Positions 1 through 5,769 of a DNA stretch of 20,419 nt are shown here, in pieces. The position numbers and the translations under genes were made by a program. The stretch covers positions 1-20,419 of the forward strand of contig JAEZSL010000230.1 in the NCBI GenBank assembly GCA_023443925.1, written 5' to 3'. The DNA comes from Bacillota bacterium (GTDB lineage: Bacteria; Bacillota_A; Clostridia; Lachnospirales; Lachnospiraceae). Every line of letters begins with the position of its first letter. The stretch's first letter is position 1. The notes below the pieces were generated by a model that did not search any database, had not been told where the DNA came from, and was given only the letters and a program-made list of their open reading frames with translations.

Positions 1-173
1 AAGTAACCGTTAAAATTATTGAAGTAAAAGAAGGCAAGGTAAGTCTGAGTATGAAAGCGGTGGAAGAAAAAGCCGAAGTTCTGGATAATGTGGATGAAGT
101 TCCATTTGAATACAGCAGCGGCGGAGAGGTTTCTACCGGTCTTGCAGGACTTTTGTCCAAGATTAAGTTGTAG
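1..173 (+). CDS. S1 RNA-binding domain protein, C-terminal fragment
   Basis: This is the last 56 codons of a gene that begins before the window; the frame opens at base 3 and ends with TAG at 171-173. The start of the fragment (VTVKIIEVKEGKVSLSMKA) matches the final strands of an S1/OB fold, where the 'kvSLSmKa' pattern is typical. An acidic linker and a short conserved-looking tail ending LAGLLSKIKL follow, as in clostridial multi-S1 proteins of the RpsA/YpfD type. Such proteins bind single-stranded RNA and associate with ribosomes. Whether the complete protein is a stand-alone S1 protein or an IspH-S1 fusion, common in clostridia, cannot be told from this fragment. A long hairpin follows 10 bases downstream. 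Confidence 0.75.
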   Translation, partial: VTVKIIEVKEGKVSLSMKAVEEKAEVLDNVDEVPFEYSSGGEVSTGLAGLLSKIKL

Positions 174-182
174 AATGAAATG

Positions 183-296
183 AAAAAGTAAGGTGTGGCA
201 GTTATAACTGATATACCATAACAGGAGAAGGGATGTAATTCTTACCTTTCCTATACTATGGTTAAAGTTCATAACATACCGTACCTTACTTTTTTT
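183..296. terminator. Long imperfect hairpin, probable bidirectional terminator
   Basis: AAAAAGTAAGGT (183-194) is a perfect 12-bp inverted repeat of ACCTTACTTTTT (283-294), followed by more T on the + strand; read on the - strand the stem also ends in a T run. The intervening ~88 bases have weaker nested complementarity, for example GTTATAAC near 201 against GTTCATAAC near 267. It lies between the convergent S1-protein and alarmone synthetase genes, so a terminator for both is the simplest reading. The arm spacing is far longer than in a usual intrinsic terminator, so a small structured RNA is an alternative. Confidence 0.55.
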
Positions 297-334
297 GTAA
301 TTGGCAATAAATAAAACGAAAACAATTCGCCTTG

Positions 335-1240
335 CTATTTTAATCTGAAGAATTTAGCATATTTATTATCCGCTTTTTTATCTTCTTTTCTCTTTGTTTT
401 ATCTGATATTTTACTGTCCTCTTCCTCCGGAAGCTCTTCTTTATAGGCCGCCGTCTGCAGTATGGCCTCTCCTGATTCATAATTTATGGGTTCATTAATA
501 AATGTTTCTTCCTCTTCCTCGTTCTCATCCTCGATCACAGTTCCATAGGAATCCTTAATCATGTTCTGGAAATTCTCAGATAGGATCTCTTTGTATTGGT
601 CCAGTTCTGCTTCATGATTATAGATTTTAATTTCTTCATTAAGTGTCAGCATTTTGTGATCCAGATAGGATACTATATCCGCGCATTCTTTTAATTCTTT
701 CCTGATTCTCTCCGGTGCGTTCCCTTCAAATTTGTAGTATATCTTGTGTTCCAGACTTGCCCAGAAATCCATTGCAATGGTCCTGATCTGAATCTCGGCC
801 TTTACATTAACCATAGTATTGGATAAGTAGATCGGAACGGAAATAATCATATGATAACTGGTATAACCGTTGGACTTTGGAAACATAATATAGTCTTTTA
901 CTTTTAATACCTGTACGTCACTTTGCTTGGCAATCAGATCGGCAATCCGGTATATATCCGAGGTAAAAGAACAGATGATCCGGATACCGGCAACATCATT
1001 AACATACTTGACAATATTCTCAACCGTCAGTTCCCTGCCGTTATGGCGAAGCTTTTTGGCAATGCTTTGAGGGGACTTCATACGTGATGTGATATGTTCT
1101 ATAGGATTATATTGATGATTCAATTTAAATTCTTCGTTTAAAATTTCTAATTTTGTATTAACTTCTTTTAGGGCTGAGTCATACATTAGCATGACTTTCT
1201 TCCACTCTTCTTCTTCGTTGTAAAACATAGGTAAATCCAT
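335..1240 (-). CDS. RelQ-type small alarmone synthetase (GTP pyrophosphokinase family)
   Basis: The 301-residue protein has a RelA/SpoT synthetase domain and no HD hydrolase, TGS or ACT domain. It should transfer pyrophosphate from ATP to GDP/GTP to make (p)ppGpp in the cytoplasm. Visible motifs are the ATP-binding R53-M-K-x3-S-I-x-K stretch, DVAGIRI with the Mg-binding Asp82, GYTSYH (125-130) and AEIQIRT with Glu149, followed by W160 and EHKIYYK. These match the B. subtilis RelQ/YjbM family. RelQ proteins are usually about 210 residues; this one has about 85 extra C-terminal residues, first acidic (a Glu run around 240), then Lys-rich, ending YAKFFRLK, with no recognised fold. The start is supported by AAGGAGGAG (complement of 1252-1260) 11 bases upstream of ATG. 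It is convergent with the S1-protein gene and divergent from the ABC leader. Confidence 0.88.
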   Translation of the reverse strand: MDLPMFYNEEEEWKKVMLMYDSALKEVNTKLEILNEEFKLNHQYNPIEHITSRMKSPQSIAKKLRHNGRELTVENIVKYVNDVAGIRIICSFTSDIYRIADLIAKQSDVQVLKVKDYIMFPKSNGYTSYHMIISVPIYLSNTMVNVKAEIQIRTIAMDFWASLEHKIYYKFEGNAPERIRKELKECADIVSYLDHKMLTLNEEIKIYNHEAELDQYKEILSENFQNMIKDSYGTVIEDENEEEEETFINEPINYESGEAILQTAAYKEELPEEEDSKISDKTKRKEDKKADNKYAKFFRLK

Positions 1241-1295
1241 AGTTTCTTGTTCTCCTCCTTAAGTAAGGAACACCCCTTAAAACCCATTTCGACTT

Positions 1296-1304
1296 ATTAT
1301 ATCA
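1296..1304 (-). promoter_or_regulatory. Extended -10 promoter of the alarmone synthetase gene
   Basis: The minus strand reads TGATATAAT, a perfect TGnTATAAT extended -10 element, about 56 bases upstream of the start codon. No good -35 is seen at 16-18 bp, which extended -10 promoters can tolerate. The leader would be roughly 45-50 nt and carry the AAGGAGGAG ribosome binding site. Confidence 0.5.
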
Positions 1305-1364
1305 TACAAATATGAACAATCTTTGAATATTATGAAACTTTATAAAATATTAATGTTTCTGAGT

Positions 1365-1386
1365 TAATGATAATTTATTATCATTA
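1365..1386. promoter_or_regulatory. Palindromic operator candidate, Fur-like half-sites
   Basis: TAATGATAA (1365-1373) and TTATCATTA (1378-1386) form a perfect 9-bp inverted repeat around TTTA. The core contains TGATAAT and ATTATCA half-sites like the Firmicute Fur box (7-1-7), but with a 2-base rather than 1-base centre. It sits 14 bp upstream of the -35 element of the ABC leader promoter and between the two divergent transcription units. Which protein binds it, if any, is unknown. Confidence 0.4.
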
Positions 1387-1400
1387 AAATTATTTTTTTG

Positions 1401-1428
1401 TTGACAATTATTACTAGTATGCTATAAT
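1401..1428 (+). promoter_or_regulatory. Strong sigma-A promoter of the ABC transporter leader
   Basis: There is a consensus -35 TTGACA (1401-1406), a 16-bp spacer and a -10 TATAAT (1423-1428) preceded by TGC, giving an extended -10. Transcription should begin near 1435, about 28 nt before the leader ORF. The near-perfect sequence implies constitutive initiation, so control would have to act through an operator or through the downstream terminator. Confidence 0.82.
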
Positions 1429-1462
1429 AGGAAAAGACTATGAAAGAAAGTGAGGTAAAACC

Positions 1463-1570
1463 ATGATGAATTTTATATTTAACAGCAGTAACCCGACAAC
1501 CACAACATTATGCAAGATTACCTCAATAATAGGTTTGACTCTGAATGATTTTGTATTTGTAGAAAATTAA
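1463..1570 (+). CDS. 35-codon leader peptide (candidate attenuation ORF)
   Basis: The ORF encodes 35 residues, with the ribosome binding sequence GAAAGTGAGG (1446-1455) 7 bases before ATG-ATG and a TAA at 1568-1570. It has no detectable domain or signal peptide. A run of four threonine codons stands out (NPTTTTL, codons 10-16). Codons 28-31 form the 5' arm of a strong hairpin (1544-1589), and an intrinsic terminator follows 40 bases after the stop. ORF, hairpin and terminator together lie between a near-consensus promoter and a BmrCD-like ABC pair. In B. subtilis the small bmrB ORF has the same place and mediates ribosome-dependent attenuation of bmrCD. That this peptide works the same way is inference from layout; no sequence similarity to BmrB is claimed. 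Confidence 0.65.
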   Translation: MMNFIFNSSNPTTTTLCKITSIIGLTLNDFVFVEN

Positions 1571-1589
1571 TTTCTAGAACAAAATCATT
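1544..1589 (+). promoter_or_regulatory. Hairpin overlapping the end of the leader ORF
   Basis: AATGATTTTGT (1544-1554) pairs perfectly with ACAAAATCATT (1579-1589), and inside it TAGAAA (1560-1565) pairs with TTTCTA (1571-1576). The leader stop codon lies in the inner loop. A ribosome finishing or stalling on the leader would cover the 5' arm and prevent folding, which is the geometry expected of a translation-sensing attenuator. No T tract follows, so this is not itself a terminator. Confidence 0.6.
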
Positions 1590-1610
1590 TATATGAAACT
1601 GACTTTTATT

Positions 1611-1638
1611 GCCGTGGTAATTGCCACGGCTTTTTTTT
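1611..1638 (+). terminator. Intrinsic terminator between leader ORF and ABC genes
   Basis: GCCGTGG (1611-1617) and CCACGGC (1624-1630) form a 7-bp GC-rich stem with a 6-base loop, followed by eight T (1631-1638). It lies 150 bases before the first ABC gene, and no comparably good promoter is seen between them. It is therefore placed to terminate the leader transcript and require read-through for transporter expression. Confidence 0.85.
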
Positions 1639-1719
1639 GCCTCTGAACGGGGAATAAAAGCAGTAAAACCATTATTGATTGGATGCATTTATTAACATTT
1701 GACTTAAATGGGAGGATAA

Positions 1720-1758
1720 TTGAAAAAGGAAAATGGGCTTTATATTATTTTGATTTAA
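1720..1758 (+). CDS. 12-codon mini-ORF abutting the ABC gene (TAA-ATG)
   Basis: A TTG start is preceded at 5-bp spacing by GGGAGGA (1710-1716), the best ribosome binding sequence in the stretch. It opens a frame encoding MKKENGLYIILI that stops with TAA at 1756-1758. The next three bases are ATG (1759), in frame with the ABC transporter. This could deliver ribosomes to that ATG by translational coupling, or be a second leader peptide. It is very short, so chance remains possible. Confidence 0.35.
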   Translation: MKKENGLYIILI

Positions 1759-1788
1759 ATGTGCACATCGCACAAGACGGGAGTTTTT

Positions 1789-3525
1789 ATGAATAAATTA
1801 ACAAAATATATATTTAAATATTGGTATGCATATGTATTTGCCATAATCTGTATGACTGCCAGTATTGCTTTGGATATGCTTTCACCCCAGATAACCAAGC
1901 GGATCATCGACGATGTAATTGTGGGCGGAGACAAAAATCTCCTCACGCCATTATTAATCGGTATCCTTATTATAGGGGTCGGAAGATGTATCTTCGGCTA
2001 TTTGAAAGAAGTAATTTTTGACCGTGTAAGTTCCAAGATATCCACCGATATCAGAAGAAATTTACTGCGTCATATCCAGACGCTGTCCATTCAGTTCTTT
2101 GATAAAACCAATACGGGTGAGCTTATGTCCAGAGTTAAGGATGACGTGGATAAAATCTGGGGTGCCTTAGGTTTTGTAGGTATGTTGGTTATCGAAGTAA
2201 TTATACATACCAGCATTGTACTCTACTGTATGATTAACCTAAGTCCCAAATTAACCATAATACCTTTAATTGCAATGCCTATTGTGGCTTGTATTGCAAT
2301 CTTCATGGAAAAAACCTTAGGCAATGTATACGAAGAAATCAGTGAGGAGAATGCTGTTCTTAATACGGTAGCACAGGAAAACCTGGCCGGTGTAAGAACT
2401 GTTAAGGCCTTTGCAAGAGAAAAATTTGAAATTAAAAAGTTTTTGTCTCATAATAAACGATATTATGATTTAAATATGAAACAGTCAAAAGTATTTGTAA
2501 AATATTATCCATACTTCCAGTTCATCACAAAGCTGCTTCCGGTACTGGTTATTATCTTCGGCGGTATTATGGTGATTAAGGGAGAAATAACATTAGGTAC
2601 GCTGGGAGCCTTTACGGAATATTCCAATAATATTGTATGGCCTATGGAAATGCTGGGCTGGTTAAGCAACGACATTGCTTCTGCTTTTGCTTCCAACAAA
2701 AAGATTAAAAAGATATTGGAGGAAACCCCGGTTATAAAAGAAAAAGAAGACTGTGCTGTATTAGGTAATGTTAAGGGTACCATCGAATTTGATCAGGTAT
2801 CTTTTGCCCAGGGTGATAAATCCATTCTTACTGATATTAATTTTAAACTAGAAAGCGGTAAGATAATTGGAATTATGGGGGCAACCGGTGCCGGTAAATC
2901 CTCCATTATAAATCTTTTACAGAGATTTTATGATGCGAATGAAGGGGAAATCCGATTGGACGGAGTTAATATCAAAGATTTAACCTTGAAGGAACTACGT
3001 GGCAGTATTTCTCTGGTTATGCAGGATGTTTTCCTGTTTTCCAATACAGTTGCCGAAAATATAAAATTAGGCAAAAGGAATCTTATAGATGAAGAGGAAA
3101 TTCTGCATGCGGTATCCAATGCCCAGGCAAAAGATTTTATTGAACGTATGGATAACCAATATGAAACCATAATTGGAGAACGAGGCGTTGGTTTATCCGG
3201 CGGACAGAAGCAGAGAATCAGCATTGCCAGGTCCCTGGCCAAAAAGACACCCATTCTGGTCTTGGATGATTCCACCTCTGCACTGGATATGGAAACCGAG
3301 CTGATGATTCAAAAAGCCTTGAACGAACTAACCGATACTACGAAAATCATTATAGCTCACCGTATTTCAGCGGTAAGAAATGCGGATGAAATCATCTTTC
3401 TGGAGAATGGAACCATCGCAGAACGTGGTACCCATGAGGAATTATTACAGGCAGAGGGTCTGTATTATAAGACCTATATGGCCCAGTATGGTGATTATTT
3501 AAAGAGCAATACCGTTGCGGTTTAA
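1789..3525 (+). CDS. ABC exporter half-transporter, degenerate-ATPase subunit (BmrC/YheI-like)
   Basis: The 578-residue protein is a fused membrane-ATPase half transporter (type IV ABC exporter), probably part of a heterodimeric multidrug pump with the next gene. A six-helix membrane domain fills about residues 8-310. The nucleotide-binding domain has Walker A GATGAGKS (364-371), Q-loop VMQD, signature LSGGQ (469-473), Walker B ending LDD and switch His524. The catalytic Glu after Walker B is Asp494, which marks the degenerate site of heterodimeric exporters such as BmrCD and TM287/288. The chosen ATG at 1789 has GGGAG (1779-1783) upstream and gives the usual short N-terminus. An in-frame ATG at 1759 would add 10 residues; it lacks its own ribosome binding site but directly follows the mini-ORF stop. 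Expression appears to be gated by the upstream leader. Confidence 0.9.
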   Translation: MNKLTKYIFKYWYAYVFAIICMTASIALDMLSPQITKRIIDDVIVGGDKNLLTPLLIGILIIGVGRCIFGYLKEVIFDRVSSKISTDIRRNLLRHIQTLSIQFFDKTNTGELMSRVKDDVDKIWGALGFVGMLVIEVIIHTSIVLYCMINLSPKLTIIPLIAMPIVACIAIFMEKTLGNVYEEISEENAVLNTVAQENLAGVRTVKAFAREKFEIKKFLSHNKRYYDLNMKQSKVFVKYYPYFQFITKLLPVLVIIFGGIMVIKGEITLGTLGAFTEYSNNIVWPMEMLGWLSNDIASAFASNKKIKKILEETPVIKEKEDCAVLGNVKGTIEFDQVSFAQGDKSILTDINFKLESGKIIGIMGATGAGKSSIINLLQRFYDANEGEIRLDGVNIKDLTLKELRGSISLVMQDVFLFSNTVAENIKLGKRNLIDEEEILHAVSNAQAKDFIERMDNQYETIIGERGVGLSGGQKQRISIARSLAKKTPILVLDDSTSALDMETELMIQKALNELTDTTKIIIAHRISAVRNADEIIFLENGTIAERGTHEELLQAEGLYYKTYMAQYGDYLKSNTVAV

Positions 3526-3558
3526 ACCTTCTGGTATTGCTTAAAGGAGGAATTTTTA

Positions 3559-5334
3559 ATGTCAATTAACTCTGTCAGAGATGACGAAAAATCCGTCAGC
3601 ACGGGTAAAATACAAACCCTGCTCCGGCTTTTTAAATACTTACTATCTTATAAAAAACAAATTATTATTGTACTGATTATTATGGCCTGTACCGTTACAA
3701 TCAGCTTAGTTAACCCTTTAATCGTAGAGCATGCCATTGATGTCAATATTGCACACAAAGATATCAACGGTCTTATCCGTTTAGGTATTTTTGCTCTGGT
3801 TCTAAATATCATTTTTATTTTACTGGTAAAACTGAGAATGTATATTATGGCTAGTATTTCTAATAATGTACTGCTGACTGTCAGACAGGAACTCTACACT
3901 CATATACAAAAGTTAAGCTTCAGCTTTTTTGACAGCCGTCCCACGGGTAAGATTCTGGCAAGGATCATCGGTGATGTTAACTCTTTAAAGGACGTATTAT
4001 CCAACAGCGTTACGACCCTGATACCGGACTTTATTACAATTTGCGCGGTTGTGGCAATCATGTTTGCTATGGATTATAAACTGGCTTTTGCGTCCATGAT
4101 CAGCTTACCCATCATGATACTTGGTATGTGGCTTATCCAGGTCTATTCCCATGTCAGGTGGCAGGTTTTCCGTAAAAAGAGCTCTAATTTAAATGCCTTT
4201 ATTCATGAAGACTTATCCGGAATGCGGGTAGTGCAGAGCTTTACGGCAGAAGACGAAACGGCGGAATCTTTTGATGAACTGCTGATGGAGCAACGGGGTG
4301 CTTTTATAAAAGCCATTGTATTAAACGATGCTTTTGGTCCGGTTATTGATTTTTGCTGGGGTCTTGGTATGGTATCTCTTTATTATACCGGCGTAAAATT
4401 AACCGGCAGCAACGGCATACAGGTAGGTACCCTGATTGCTTTTGGAACTTATATATCCATGTTCTGGCGCCCTATTATGAACTTAAGTAACTTCTATAAC
4501 CAATTAGTTACCAATATATCCGGAGCAGAACGAATCTTTGAAATTATGGATACCAAGCCGGAAATCAAAGACGGGAATGAGGTCACTGAACTTCCCGAAA
4601 TAACAGGAAATATCTGCTTCGAGCATGTTTCCTTTGCCTATGATAAAGATACCCAGGTATTAAATGATGTTAGTTTTCAGATAAAAGCCGGAGAAACCAT
4701 TGCACTGGTAGGACCTACGGGAGCTGGAAAAACCACCATAGTCAACCTCATCAGCCGTTTTTATGATATTCAGGAAGGTAACATTCTGATTGATAATTAT
4801 AATATAAAAGACGTATCCATAGAAAGCCTCCGCCAGCAGATGGGTATCATGACACAGGATAACTTCCTGTTCTCCGGAACCATTAAGGATAATCTGCGTT
4901 ACGGTAAACTGGATGCCACAGACGAAGAAATCATTGCGGCTGCCAAAGCAGTAAATGCCCATGACTTTATCATGAAACTGGAAAAAGGCTATGATACGGA
5001 ATTAAAAGAAAGAGGTGCCGGCTTATCCGTTGGCCAGAGACAGCTGCTGGCCTTTGCCAGAACTATGGTGTCCATGCCAAAAATACTGATTCTGGATGAA
5101 GCTACCTCCAGTATTGATACACATACGGAGCTGCTGGTACAGCAGGGTATTGAAGCCCTGTTAAAGGGAAGGACCTCCTTTGTTATCGCCCATCGTTTAT
5201 CTACCATCCAGAAAGCCGACCGTATATTTGTAATTGCAGACGGAGGCATAATGGAACAGGGTAATGCAACCGAATTACTTGCCAAGAAGGGCATGTATTA
5301 TGATTTATACATGGCTCAGTTTAAAAATATCTGA
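3559..5334 (+). CDS. ABC exporter half-transporter, catalytic subunit (BmrD/YheH-like)
   Basis: The 591-residue partner of the preceding half-transporter starts 33 bases after its stop, with AAAGGAGG (3543-3550) as ribosome binding site. A cytoplasmic N-terminal stretch of about 30 residues precedes the membrane domain (helices to about residue 325). The ATPase domain has Walker A GPTGAGKT (385-392), Q-loop MTQD, Walker B LDE with catalytic Glu514, and switch His545. Its signature is LSVGQ (489-493) instead of LSGGQ. In the head-to-tail dimer this altered signature would face the Asp494 site of the partner, giving one degenerate and one hydrolytic ATP site. This is the established layout of BmrCD/LmrCD-type drug exporters. 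The substrate cannot be read from the sequence. A terminator follows at 5505. Confidence 0.9.
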   Translation: MSINSVRDDEKSVSTGKIQTLLRLFKYLLSYKKQIIIVLIIMACTVTISLVNPLIVEHAIDVNIAHKDINGLIRLGIFALVLNIIFILLVKLRMYIMASISNNVLLTVRQELYTHIQKLSFSFFDSRPTGKILARIIGDVNSLKDVLSNSVTTLIPDFITICAVVAIMFAMDYKLAFASMISLPIMILGMWLIQVYSHVRWQVFRKKSSNLNAFIHEDLSGMRVVQSFTAEDETAESFDELLMEQRGAFIKAIVLNDAFGPVIDFCWGLGMVSLYYTGVKLTGSNGIQVGTLIAFGTYISMFWRPIMNLSNFYNQLVTNISGAERIFEIMDTKPEIKDGNEVTELPEITGNICFEHVSFAYDKDTQVLNDVSFQIKAGETIALVGPTGAGKTTIVNLISRFYDIQEGNILIDNYNIKDVSIESLRQQMGIMTQDNFLFSGTIKDNLRYGKLDATDEEIIAAAKAVNAHDFIMKLEKGYDTELKERGAGLSVGQRQLLAFARTMVSMPKILILDEATSSIDTHTELLVQQGIEALLKGRTSFVIAHRLSTIQKADRIFVIADGGIMEQGNATELLAKKGMYYDLYMAQFKNI

Positions 5335-5504
5335 TTCAGGAATACCATTCTTTAGCATGTAATGCCTAAACATTCAACTATAGAAAAGAAGCTGACCTGA
5401 ATGAGCTGGCTTTAAGTGCTGTCACTTTTTAATTATGTATCCCTGGCATGCCTAAGTCATCCCCTGGCTATAAAACTTGAATTAAATTATATGATAATTT
5501 AAAG
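5335..5504. other. 3' region of the ABC operon without a clear gene
   Basis: Between the second ABC gene and its terminator no ORF with a ribosome binding site is seen. The only structure noted is a weak hairpin, AAGTG-CTGT-CACTT followed by several T, near 5413-5430, which may be a minor terminator. Confidence 0.4.
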
Positions 5505-5536
5505 GAGTGGCAGACACAAATCTGCTACTCTTTTTT
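5505..5536 (+). terminator. Intrinsic terminator of the ABC operon
   Basis: GAGTGGCAGA (5505-5514) pairs with TCTGCTACTC (5521-5530), with one G-U pair and a 6-base loop, followed by six T. Flanking AAAG on the 5' side extends the pairing into the T tract. It is the first strong terminator after the ABC pair. Confidence 0.85.
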
Positions 5537-5627
5537 AACTCCCTAAAAAAATAAAATCAGACTGTTCAATCAATCAAAAATATGATAACATGGATAAATA
5601 TGAGTGACTGTTACAACTGAATACTAT

Positions 5628-5684
5628 GTAACTTTAACGTAAAACCGGCCTTTTCCTCGTTTTACGGGGTAATTCATAAGTTAC
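5628..5684 (+). promoter_or_regulatory. Nested hairpin in the chemoreceptor leader region
   Basis: Two nested stems are seen: outer GTAACTT (5628-5634) with AAGTTAC (5678-5684), inner CGTAAAAC (5638-5645) with GTTTTACG (5659-5666), around a 13-base loop. No T tract follows, so it is not a terminator. It does not match the cyclic di-GMP-I (GEMM) riboswitch consensus. It may be a structured 5' leader or an operator. Confidence 0.4.
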
Positions 5685-5704
5685 GGTTAATTATTTCAAT
5701 AATG

Positions 5705-5753
5705 GTGTTGAATGTAAGCGCATGCTTTTTTCAACACTATTTTTATGCTTACA
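5705..5753 (+). promoter_or_regulatory. Mutually exclusive hairpins before the chemoreceptor start
   Basis: GTGTTGAA (5705-5712) pairs with TTCAACAC (5730-5737). The sequence just inside, TGTAAGC (5713-5719), can instead pair with GCTTACA (5747-5753), which runs into the ribosome binding site AAAGGAAGG. The two foldings compete, and the second would partly mask the ribosome binding site. This is a switch-like arrangement; no ligand or factor can be inferred. Confidence 0.45.
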
Positions 5754-5769
5754 AAGGAAGGTAGACGAA

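Noticed and set aside
1755..1946. Short antisense ORF at the start of the first ABC gene
   Set aside because: It overlaps the real gene in antisense, has no ribosome binding site and shows no known domain.
5713..5726. Catabolite-control (cre) site before the chemoreceptor
   Set aside because: TGTAAGCGCATGCT differs from the cre consensus at three fixed positions, and the sequence is better explained by the competing hairpins.
5590..5760. Cyclic di-GMP-I (GEMM) riboswitch
   Set aside because: The conserved GEMM core sequences are absent; only generic hairpins are seen.
5722..5769. Earlier start for the chemoreceptor
   Set aside because: The ATG at 5722 lies within a hairpin and lacks a ribosome binding site; ATG 5770 has AAAGGAAGG and gives a normal N-terminus.
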